From positions 10,944,613 to 11,008,612 of the forward strand of contig NC_016135.3 of NCBI RefSeq assembly GCF_000005505.3: a DNA stretch of 64,000 bases, written 5' to 3'. Of the stretch, positions 13,279 to 21,579 are shown one piece after another. Under the pieces are notes generated by a model, which was given only the letters and a program-made list of their open reading frames with translations, did no database searches and was not told the DNA's origin. Source of the DNA: Brachypodium distachyon (lineage: Eukaryota; Streptophyta; Magnoliopsida; Poales; Poaceae). How positions within the stretch are numbered: position 1 is the stretch's first letter; the number at the start of each line of letters is the position of its first letter. Both the position numbers and the translations under genes were made by a program.

Positions 13279-13501
13279 GGGTTGCGTCGCATGTACGCAC
13301 GACGGGCGGGGTATATCAGGAGGCCCACGGATCCCGACCCATCAACCGATCTAGCGATTCAGCGAACCGCGAACAGCAATCGATCTAGCGATCCGGCGAA
13401 CCCGCAGATTACGGCGAGTTGTTCGTTGTTTCTTTCTTTGGCCTTTGCATTACCATTTCTTTGTTTTGTCTCGTTTCTTCACCTCTTTTTTGGGCAGACC
13501 G

Positions 13502-13969
13502 ATGAGTGAGACGATCGCCGCAGCCCTGCCGCTGCCTAGCCCCGGGTCTGCGTCAAGATGCCTCGCGCGCACGCCTCCTCCAGCTGCGTACCTGTCCCAG
13601 GTAAGTTTTGGTTCCCACAGTTTGCACATGTTGGATTGGGAATGGGGTGGGAAGAAACCTGGTCTTGCCTCATCCAGCAATAGCTGGATCGAGGACAAAA
13701 AAAAAACTCCTGGTGACGGTGCATCGTCGGAAAAGATTCCGAGGAGGGCTTCTTCCAGTAACAGTTGGACAACGGATAAGACTGGCCTCTCAACTGGGAG
13801 TGAGAGCATGAGTGGCATGGGCAAGAGACCAGCGGAAAGCGACCCGTCGGTAGACCGTTCTGAGAAGAAAGCAAAGCCTTTGATTAAGATGGAGGCGCCG
13901 GAGAGGAAGCTGTTTTCAGGCTCAACCTTTATCGTGTCACCGGACCCATTCTTCCTCAAGGGGCGCTAG
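13502..13969 (+). CDS. Unrecognised 155-aa ORF in the first unit of a tandem duplication
   Basis: I recognise no domain. The frame begins MSETIAAALPLPSP and continues as a Ser/Lys/Pro-rich, probably disordered protein with two SSSNSW motifs at about residues 57 and 87. It has a basic stretch around EKKAKPLIKMEAPERK near residue 120, suggesting a nuclear signal if it is real. A GTAAGT splice-donor-like site follows residue 33, so the true product could differ from the continuous frame. The paralogous copy 800 bp downstream has ATA in place of ATG. It may be a transposon-borne or decaying gene. Confidence 0.4.
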   Translation: MSETIAAALPLPSPGSASRCLARTPPPAAYLSQVSFGSHSLHMLDWEWGGKKPGLASSSNSWIEDKKKTPGDGASSEKIPRRASSSNSWTTDKTGLSTGSESMSGMGKRPAESDPSVDRSEKKAKPLIKMEAPERKLFSGSTFIVSPDPFFLKGR

Positions 13970-14329
13970 AATTAATAGTTCATTTTTGGCCCGAAAAACT
14001 TTTAGTATTGGATCGGGCCACGCATAACAGACATTGGTGTGGCTTCCCAATGTTTGAACTGGAATGAACATACCCATATACGTGATCGCCGAGAAGTTTG
14101 CGTCGTACATAAGCACGGTGGGCTGTATCAGAAGGCCTAGTGAAGGAGGGATGCTGTCCCGTGCGATTCACCGACCGATCTATTTCTTTCTGCGAGCGAT
14201 CCAGCGATCCAGTGAATCCTCAGATTCCGGGGATTTTTTTTGTTTTTTCTTAGGCTTCACATTAGTGTTTTTTTGTTGTCTCGTTTCTTCCGTTTACTTT
14301 TTTTCGAGTTTTTTTGGCAGAGCGATAAC

Positions 14330-14640
14330 TGACCCGATCGTCACAGCCTTGCTGCCGCCGCTATCCAATCCCGAGTCTACGGCAAGTTGCCTCGCCCTCA
14401 TGCCTCCTCCATCTGCGCATATGTGTTTTTGGTCCCCATAGTTTTTCTTTGCACATGTGGGATTGATAATAAGAAGTTAAGAAATCCAGGCGCGTGAGGA
14501 CAAAAAAGATTTCGGCGGCGCATCGTCGGAAAATATCCTGGGGAGGTCTTAATTCTCCGAGTGAGAATTGGACGAGAGATAATACTGGTCGCTCAACGGG
14601 GAGGCAGGCGAGTTTGAACGGCATAGGCAGCATCAACGAG
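14330..14640 (+). pseudogene. Second, broken copy of the 155-aa ORF
   Basis: The region aligns with 13502-13800: GACCCGATCGTCACAGCC corresponds to the start of the first copy, but the start codon reads ATA and the frame shifts repeatedly. The block corresponding to the SSSNSW region is shortened. Confidence 0.6.
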
Positions 14641-14660
14641 AGACCAGCGGTCCAGTTTTA

Positions 14661-15571
14661 GAATAAAGAAATCGGCAAATGTTTAATTGACACGGACATG
14701 TCGGAGGGGAAGATTGTAGAGATTTCGGCAGGGACCCTGACACCCAATAGTGAGTACCAATGCACACATACCGGAATATCACACTTACTGGAAGGGAACT
14801 TAAAGCTATATTCAAATCTCACAATTTTGGTACAATGCTCTTAGTAGCTATACTATAACTACGAAACCATACTATTCAATCATGATAACTCACTACTCTT
14901 CTCATGGTTGTACTCTATTTCTTGGTGGTGTTGTGGTATACTCATGGAAGGAGAGAGCACCCTTATTTATAAGATTACAATACCTTTGGATTAATGCCAA
15001 GTGGTAGTATATTAGTTCTAGAGAATTCTGAAGGTTACCTTAGGATTTTCCATGGTAAATATCATCACCCTTCATGCAACCTGTCAAGGCTTTTAGAATA
15101 TTCCAATCTTCTCAAACATTCAGTAGAAAACTCCTTGCAAATATCTTACTTCTCTAATTATCCAGAGTATTCTAGAAACTTCTCAAGTATTCTAGGAACG
15201 AACTAGACAAACCCAATAGGTAAAAAGTGAGGTATTTAACAAGGACAAGATGAACAAAATGAGAAACGTCATGGGGTAGGTAGAAATTGAGGGGAGAGGA
15301 TGGAGAAGACGGGGTTGTCTATTTGGCGGATGACCGCCAGGACCAACTCTGGCGGACGAACTCCGACATCCCATTTTTGGGCTGTCGGATTATTTTTTTC
15401 CATTTTTGCAACTTTTTATTTTTGGCTTGCTGCCTTTTTATTTTTATTTTTTGAACCTTTTATTTTCTGAACTTCTACTTTTTATTCGAAGGTTGTAATT
15501 TTCAACATTTTTTAACTTTTCATTTTTATATTCTATATTTTGAACTTTTAATTTGCAAGAATAAAAACTTA
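14661..15571. other. AT-rich intergenic region with a dispersed repeat
   Basis: I see no gene. The stretch at about 15380-15510 is T-rich and contains TTGGCTTGCTGCC and AACCTTTTATTT. It is related in inverted orientation to 60315-60440. Both lie beside words such as GTCCGCCAG / CCGACCGCCAG, which suggests two members of one repeat family. Confidence 0.5.
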
Positions 15572-15618
15572 CCTCCTGAATAGACACCCAGTGAGCACGA
15601 CAGTGATCTGATGATGAT
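15572..15618 (+). repeat. Isolated 47-bp fragment of Reina gag
   Basis: The 47 bases are identical to 17754-17800 inside the gag region of the adjacent retrotransposon (shared core TAGACACCCAGTGAGCACGA). They end abruptly and are followed within 3 bp by the inverted YSL-A 3' flank. Confidence 0.9.
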
Positions 15619-15620
15619 GG

Positions 15621-16112
15621 GGCTGACATCTCGAACTTGTAAGCTACTCTGCCTAACAAATCTCTAATCCTGAGTGCTCACCTGTATGCATAAATGGGAA
15701 AACTTTAGTACTCCGACAATTTATATGTAACTATTTCCATCATGCGACAATTTAGGCGTGTGATGCTAGTTCGAGAACAACCAACAATCACAGGGGGAAC
15801 ACCTACAGAGTTATGAGCTGCGAACTGATAATAAGGAGTGGCCATTGTGTTGTCGAATGGAGCCAACCATTCTAGCCCGTGCCAGCAAGTCTAGCCACAA
15901 GCAGGTCAAGTCAGAAACTTAGGACTGTCATTCCCAACGGGCGTGCCGTCCAATGACAAAGTTCAAACAAGCAGCACATGGATCAAGGGAAAAACTGCAG
16001 CATCAGCAGCTTTCAGACATCAACAGAATTAACATAGCTGCTGCTTTTTTTGCTGTAGTGTAATTTACACGAGCGTAAAATATGTACACAAGGTGATTCA
16101 AATGAACAGTAT
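15621..16112 (-). repeat. Inverted copy of YSL-A 3' flank
   Basis: This is the reverse complement of 6837-7310, with roughly 90 percent or better identity by eye. It ends at the base before the TG of the Reina 5' LTR. About 20 extra bases (GATGCTAGTTCGAGAACAA) interrupt the match near 15765. Confidence 0.85.
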
Positions 16113-16114
16113 AC

Positions 16115-16403
16115 TGTTACGACTCAACCCCCTGCCACCACCAGCCCAGGCCCAAGACGCACGGGACGACTCCGACGGCCCAACCCACGTCTGGCATATG
16201 AAGAATGGGCCCAGTAGCTGTGCCGGCTAGTGGTTAAATAGCATCAGAGAGTTGTGTAGAGGGTTATCGATTATGTATTGGCTGAACCTGGCTCTTCTCC
16301 CAGATCCCTTTTCTCTCTAGTTCCTGATCCCCTTCTCCTCAAACTATTGTATCGAATTGAGATCTGTGTTGGTATCGAGTGAGGAACATCAAGGAGCGTA
16401 ACA
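16115..16403 (+). repeat. Reina 5' LTR
   Basis: It begins TGTTACGACTCAACCCCC and ends GCGTAACA. It is 289 bp, the same length as the LTR at 20641-20929, with about 10 to 12 differences by eye. Confidence 0.93.
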
Positions 16404-16406
16404 ATC

Positions 16407-16420
16407 TGGTATCAGAGCCA
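16407..16420 (+). other. Primer-binding site of the Reina element
   Basis: TGGTATCAGAGCCA lies three bases after the LTR. It is complementary to the 3' end of plant initiator methionine tRNA, the usual primer of chromoviruses and copia elements. Confidence 0.92.
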
Positions 16421-16488
16421 TCTCGATCTCCAGTCTGGCCGGTCGATTTCCTTCAATCATCCAAACCCGCCGAGGAAAGGCAGCATCG

Positions 16489-17765
16489 ATGGGTGACCAA
16501 ACTCACCAGCTGGCGGATCTCACCGCTGCGATCTCGACGATGGTGGGTAAGATGGACGAGATGCACCTGATCGTGGTGGATCTGAAGGGGTGGAAGCCGG
16601 AGATGGAGAGCACTGTGGAGGAGCTCCGCCAGGAGGTGGGGGAGCTGCGCGTGCGCATCACCGACATCTCACGTCCGCCGCCGTCGTTGCCCTCTACGGC
16701 GGTCAAGCTCACGGATCTGCCGCCACTCATCCATCCTCCACCAGCCTCAACCCCCTTCTATGCACCGGACGGCACGCTAATCGTCCCGGGACCTGGGTCA
16801 CGGGCCATCTGGCCACGGCGAGCACCAACGTCCTCGGGGGTTCGCTCCGGGTGGGTTCCACACCCCGGAAGGACCTCCGGCCAAGGGTACGTACGATTTT
16901 CCTTACTTTGTGGGGGAAGGGCATGAATCAGGCTGTAAGCATTGGGGTGGTGCTCATTTTCATACTCCCAGGGTGAATTTTCCTCCATTTGAGGGTGAGA
17001 ATCCACGGGCCAGGCGCCTGAAGAGTGAGGCATACTTCAAGGTGTGACACCTGGGTGAGTTGTGCGGCTATGGCGTTTGGGGGTGGGGCGCTTGCGTAGC
17101 TGCAGTCCACGGATAGTCATCTGTGCTATCCGGTGTGGGAAGCATTCGCTGATGCTGTGTGTGCTCAATTTGGTCGGGCCGAGTTCCAGCGCCATCTGCG
17201 TGAGTTCAATCGTCTCAAGCAGACTGGCTCGGTGGCCGAGTTTACTGAGCGATTCAATGATCTACGTCACAATCTCTTGGCACACCATAATTCTTGGGAT
17301 CTTGTATATTTTGTTATTCAATTCATTGACGGTCTCTCTCGTGAGATTCGTTATGCAGTTATTTTACATCGCCCCCAAGATTTGGAAACTTCCGTGTCTC
17401 TCGCTTGTTTACAGGAGGATATTTTGGACACCTTGCGGAGGGAGGACAAGCGAGTGGCACCTTCTTACAATAGCCGTCCTATCCCTCGGACGGCACTGCC
17501 GCTGCCACCGCCACCTCCACGCACGCCACCTCCCCCAGGACCACACCCTCAGGATCGGCATGGAACGGATGCTGCGCATGCGGCGTCTTTTGAGGATAAG
17601 TACATGGCCCTTCGCAATTACCGGCGTGCGAAGGGACTCTGCTTCACTTGCGGTGAGCGGTACAGATGTGATCACCACTGCGGCCCCACTGTTCAGCTTC
17701 ATGTGGTGGAGGAACTTCTCCAATTCTTGCATCCACCCGTGGACGAGTCTCTCCCTCCTGAATAG
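16489..17765 (+). pseudogene. Reina gag, frame-disrupted
   Basis: The frame opens MGDQTHQLADL and continues through an acidic helical segment and a Pro-rich linker. A frameshifted region follows (about 16930-17130), and then a capsid-like block with AEFTERFNDLRHNLL. Near the C-terminus is a cysteine motif (CFTCGERYRCDHHC) related to the nucleocapsid zinc knuckle. Gag packages the element's RNA in virus-like particles. The shift before 17133 and the stop at 17763-17765 break it. Confidence 0.85.
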
Positions 17766-17862
17766 ACACCCAGTGAGCACGACAGTGATCTGATGATGAT
17801 CTCTTGGGAGGTCGTGGATGGTGTGGAGTTAGCCCAAACCATGCGCATCCGATCGTGGTCGG

Positions 17863-19856
17863 GTGCAGCAGTGGGAGGTGCTCATTTTGATCGACTCCGG
17901 CAGCTCCCATAGCTTTGTCAGCGATGTGGTCGCCCGTAACTTACATGGCGCAACTCGTACGGCGTCTCCTCTCAAGGTCCGAGTGGCTAATGGTGGTATC
18001 ATGCTCTGTGACTGGGAGTTCCCCGCCTGTGAATGGTTGACACATGGTGAGTCCTTCATCAGTAACCTGAAGGTACTTCCCCTAGGGTCCTATGATGTCA
18101 TATTAGGCATGGATTGGCTTGCTTGTTTCAGCCCCATGCAGGTGGACTGGGCGTTGAAGTGGATGTAATTCTAGAAGGACGGACACCCAGTGAAACTCTA
18201 TGGCGTACGTCCTGATATCTCTCGTTGCAAGATGCTATCAGGCGACCAGCTGCAGTCCCTTTTGCAGCGTTCGGGCGTGGTACGCCTGGTGCAGCTCTGC
18301 GCTGTTGACAGTGAACTGCCGTCGGAGTCTCTGCCCCCGTCATTTCAATCGTTGTTGGAGGAATTTGCTGCCCTATTTACGGAACCGGTTGCCTTACCTC
18401 CAGCTCATCCGTTCAACCATGCTATTCCTCTAATGCCTGGTGCAAAGCCCGTGAATCTGAGGCCTTACCGTCATAATCCAGCACAAAATGATGAAGTGGA
18501 ACGTCAGGTGGCAGTAATGTTGCAGCAAGGGGTTATCCGCCACAGCGCCAGTCCATTTTCCTCACCTGTTCTCTTAGTACAGATGAAGGACTTGACGTGG
18601 CGCTTTTGCGTTGACTACCAGCACCTTAATGCCATCACTGTGAAGAACCGCTACCCATTATCAATGATCGACGAGTTGCTTGACGAGCTTGCTGGAGCTC
18701 GCGTATTCACTAGCTTGGTCTCTGTGCCGGGTACCATTAGATTCGGATGCGCCCCGAAGATGAACACAAGACAGCCTTCAAGACTCATCACGGCCATTTT
18801 GAGTTTCGCGTCATGTCCTATGGGCTTACAGGTGCGCCGGCTACTTTCCAGGGGCTTATAAACACTATCCTCGCCCCCTTGCTGCGTTGCGGTGTTTTGG
18901 TCTTTATTGACGACATATTGGTGTACGGACGCACCCTGGAAGAGCACAATCACTTACTCCGTCAGGTGTTCCAAATTCTTGAGGCGCATCAGCTGAAAAT
19001 CAAGAAAAGCAAGTGTTCGTTTGCTAGACCTACTCTTCTGTACTTGGGGCACGAGATCATCGGTGCTGGCATTCAGACTGACAGCAAGAACATCGCGACG
19101 GTGCAGAAGTGGCCAATTCCTGTTAATGTGAAGGAAGTGCGTGGATTCCTTAGGATCGCGGGTTACTATAGAAAGTTCGTGAAAGGGTTTGGTCTCATCA
19201 GCCGTCCGCTCACAGATCCGCTCAAAAAGAACACCGTGTTCCGTTGGACTGAGTTAGAGCAGTCCGCCTTTGATACACTCAAGGCTGCACTGGTCTCTGC
19301 CCCTGTCCTCGCCCTCCCGGATTTCGCCAAGGAGTTCGTAGTGGAGACGGACGCTTCTGACAAAGGTATCGGCGCGGTGCTTATGCAGGATCAACATCGC
19401 ATTGCCTTTTTGAGCAAGTCTTTGGGCCCTCACTCTCAAGCACTATCGACTTATGAGAAGGAAGGGTTGGCCATACTTCTTGCCGTGGATCACTAGCGCT
19501 CATACCTTCAACATGCTGAGTTTGTCATTCGGACGGATCAGCGCAGCCTCATTCATTTGGAGGGGCATCGGCTTACGACGCCATGGCAGCAGAGGGTGAT
19601 AACCAAGCTCTTGGGGCTTCAGTACCGTATCATCTACAAGAAGGGCCCTGACAACCGGACCGCGGACGCTCTGTCACGTCGGTGGGCGGAAGGAGAGCTC
19701 TCTGCTGTCTCTATGGGTCTCCCTCTCTGGCTTGAGGATGTACAGAAAGGCTACCGGGATGATGCCCAGGCCAAGAAGCTTCTGGCCCATTTGGCGTGGG
19801 TTTACCCTTCGGGATGGGATCATCTACCTCCACAGCCGTGTGTGGGTGGGCTGTAA
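17863..19856 (+). pseudogene. Reina protease, reverse transcriptase and RNase H, frame-disrupted
   Basis: The protease active-site motif LIDSGSSHSFV lies at about 17887. RT motifs follow in shifted frames: WRFCVDYQHLNAIT near 18600, the fingers/palm block FRVMSYGLTGAPATFQ near 18805 and the catalytic FIDDIL near 18900. RNase H follows with VVETDASDKGIGAVL near 19340 and a stop at 19494 in place of a conserved codon. A one-base shift lies between about 18720 and 18760. The fragments are recognisable, but no continuous polyprotein is encoded. Confidence 0.88.
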
Positions 19857-19887
19857 CACGAGCCTGCAATAGCAAATCCTGCGGGCC

Positions 19888-20154
19888 TTGCATGATGGGG
19901 CCATTGGCGGCCATTCCGGATACAACGTGACTTACAAACGTGTGCGTCAACTCTTTGCGTGGCCAGGCCTTAAGAAGCAGGTCCGGACTTTTGTGGAAGC
20001 CTGCCAAGTGTGCAAGCAAGCCAAGCCCGAGCGCGTGCGCTACCCAGGGCTCCTAGAGCCCCTGCTAGTCCCTGATCAAGCATCTGCAGCGCGCCAAAAT
20101 AACGGAAGGCAAGCAAATGGTGGCTCTCTTACGACAACATCTGCAGCGCGCTAA
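19888..20154 (+). pseudogene. Reina integrase N-terminal zinc domain; catalytic core missing
   Basis: The H2C2-type zinc domain is visible (GHSGYNVTYKRVRQLFAWPG, then CQVCKQAKPE). The normal next block with the three catalytic acidic residues is absent. Sequence jumps after LLVPDQ to the C-terminal domain. The 14-base word CATCTGCAGCGCGC occurs on both sides of the junction (20081 and 20139), as expected if a deletion or local duplication formed there. Confidence 0.85.
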
Positions 20155-20743
20155 TCAGTGCATGAAGGCCACCGCTGATGCCCATCGTTCTGATCGCACA
20201 TTCTCAGTGGGTGATTGGGTCTTCTTGAAGCTCCAGCCTCATGTGCAACGCTCGGTGGTAATATGCTCCAACCCAAAGCTTGCCTTCCGTTATTTCGGTC
20301 CGTTTCAGGTCCAACGTGTGGGCGCCGTCTCCTACAAGCTCCTGCTACCTGAGTCCAGCTCCATCCATCAGGTGCTGCATGTTTCCCAACTCCGCAGTGC
20401 GCTGCTGCCAGCAACCTTTGCGTTACGGGCGCTTCCGGCCGACCCTAGCCCGTCTCCCATGCCCGAAGTTGTCCTGGAGCATCGCCTGTACCAACGGGGT
20501 GGCTCTTCTCGCCAGCAGGTCCTCGTTCGCTGGACAGGGCAATCTGATGACCTGGCTACTTGGGAAGACAAGGACGAGCTTCGCCACCACTTCCCGCAAG
20601 CACCGGCTTGGGGACAAGCTGCCTCTCAAGGAGGGAGGAGTGTTACGACTCGACCCCCTGCCACCAGCAGCCCAGGCCCAAGACGCACAGGACGACTCCG
20701 ACGGCCCAACCCGCTTCTGGCATCTGAAGAATGGGCCCAGTAG
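20117..20743 (+). pseudogene. Reina integrase C-terminal domain and chromodomain
   Basis: The segment includes the GPFQVQRVGAVSYKL block of the integrase C-terminal domain. A chromodomain follows (VLVRWTGQSDDLATWED), which in chromoviruses directs insertion toward marked chromatin. The frame is open for 208 codons, and its stop lies 103 bp inside the 3' LTR. Confidence 0.88.
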
Positions 20744-20929
20744 CTGTGCCGGCTAGTGGTTAAATAGCATCAGAGAGTTGTGTAGAGCGTTATCGATTAT
20801 GTATTGGCTGAACCTGGCTCTTCTCCTGGATCCCTTTTCTCTCTGGTTCCTGATCCCCTTCTCCTCAAACTATTGTATCGAATTGAGATATGTGTTGGTA
20901 TCGAGTGAGGAACATCAAGGAACATAACA
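20641..20929 (+). repeat. Reina 3' LTR
   Basis: The 289-bp LTR starts directly after the purine tract and ends CATAACA. It lies about 650 bp upstream of the YSL-B start codon. Confidence 0.93.
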
Positions 20930-20979
20930 ATCTGGTATCAGAGCCATCACGATCTCCAGTCTGGCCGGTCGATTTCCTC
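20930..20979 (+). repeat. Second PBS and leader fragment after the Reina 3' LTR
   Basis: About 50 bases after the 3' LTR match the start of the element's own internal region (16404-16452), including a full PBS at 20933-20946. A simple insertion has host target DNA here instead. Similarity stops abruptly after GTCGATTTCCT. Confidence 0.92.
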
Positions 20980-21579
20980 ATAGCACGTACAACGCGGTTC
21001 CAGGATCAGATTCTCGTCCGTTAGACTCTAATCCTTGCCGATCCGGAGATTTTGGCTGGCGTTGGCGCAAAAGGAGACGACGGGCGCTTCAGTTCTTTTC
21101 TCATACAAATCTATCGCGACCAGCAGATTTTTAGTACCCCTAAATTAGCACCTTCTGTTGGAGATCTAGACGCTACTCTCTATGTTTTACAATAACTGTT
21201 TTTATTTGTCTACTTAAACGCTACCTAAACGCATGTGCTGTACATGCTTTTAGTGGAAAGACCGTACTCCACCTTTGAATTTCATGTCAAAGGATACCAG
21301 ATTGTTTCTCTGTTTTCCAATTTTTCTTAGGTCCGTCCAAGAATAACACCGGTGACAAATTAGTCGGAGTAGAGTTTACCTATTGTTCTGTAACAACGAT
21401 TCACTAAATCGGGACTCCGCGGGTCCTCACCTCAGCTGCCAGTTAGTTACTCTCTCAGTTTTACAAAAGTTGGCATGATTTTGAATTAGACCTAGTTTTA
21501 AGCCTGAGCCCTGCCAGTTGACTTAATCAGTTGAGCATACAAATCACTTTGCTGAATAACTACTCATAAATTCGTAAAA
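20980..21579. other. Upstream region of YSL-B
   Basis: About 600 bp of low-complexity-free DNA separates the retroelement remnant from the YSL-B start codon. I see no gene and no convincing TATA box at the usual spacing. This region plus the LTR would act as the proximal promoter. Confidence 0.4.

Larger units (their letters stand above)
13190..14660 (+). repeat. Diverged tandem duplication of a small gene-like unit
   Basis: The unit at about 13190-13975 is repeated at about 13985-14660. Matching landmarks in order are: GCATTGGGCC / GTATTGGATCGGGCC; TTGCGTCGCATGTACGCACG / TTGCGTCGTACATAAGCACG; the GATCCAGCGATCC-type run; TTTGTTTTGTCTCGTTTCTTC / TTGTTGTCTCGTTTCTTC; and GCCTCCTCCA. The second copy is shorter and more degraded. 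Confidence 0.8.
16115..20929 (+). mobile_element. Ty3/gypsy chromovirus, Reina-like, integrase core deleted
   Basis: The element is 4.8 kb with 289-bp LTRs (TGTTACGACT to TAACA) at both ends. A methionine-initiator-tRNA-type PBS follows the 5' LTR and a purine-rich PPT (AAGGAGGGAGGAG) precedes the 3' LTR. The order gag, protease, RT, RNase H, integrase and chromodomain, with short LTRs and small size, fits the Reina clade. Several frameshifts and stops and the missing integrase core make it inactive. No matching 5-bp target duplication is visible, because the 3' LTR runs into a second leader copy. Confidence 0.92.

Noticed and set aside
16115..20929. Reina element considered as an intact autonomous retrotransposon
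   Set aside because: Stops in gag and RNase H, a frame change in RT and loss of the integrase catalytic core rule this out.
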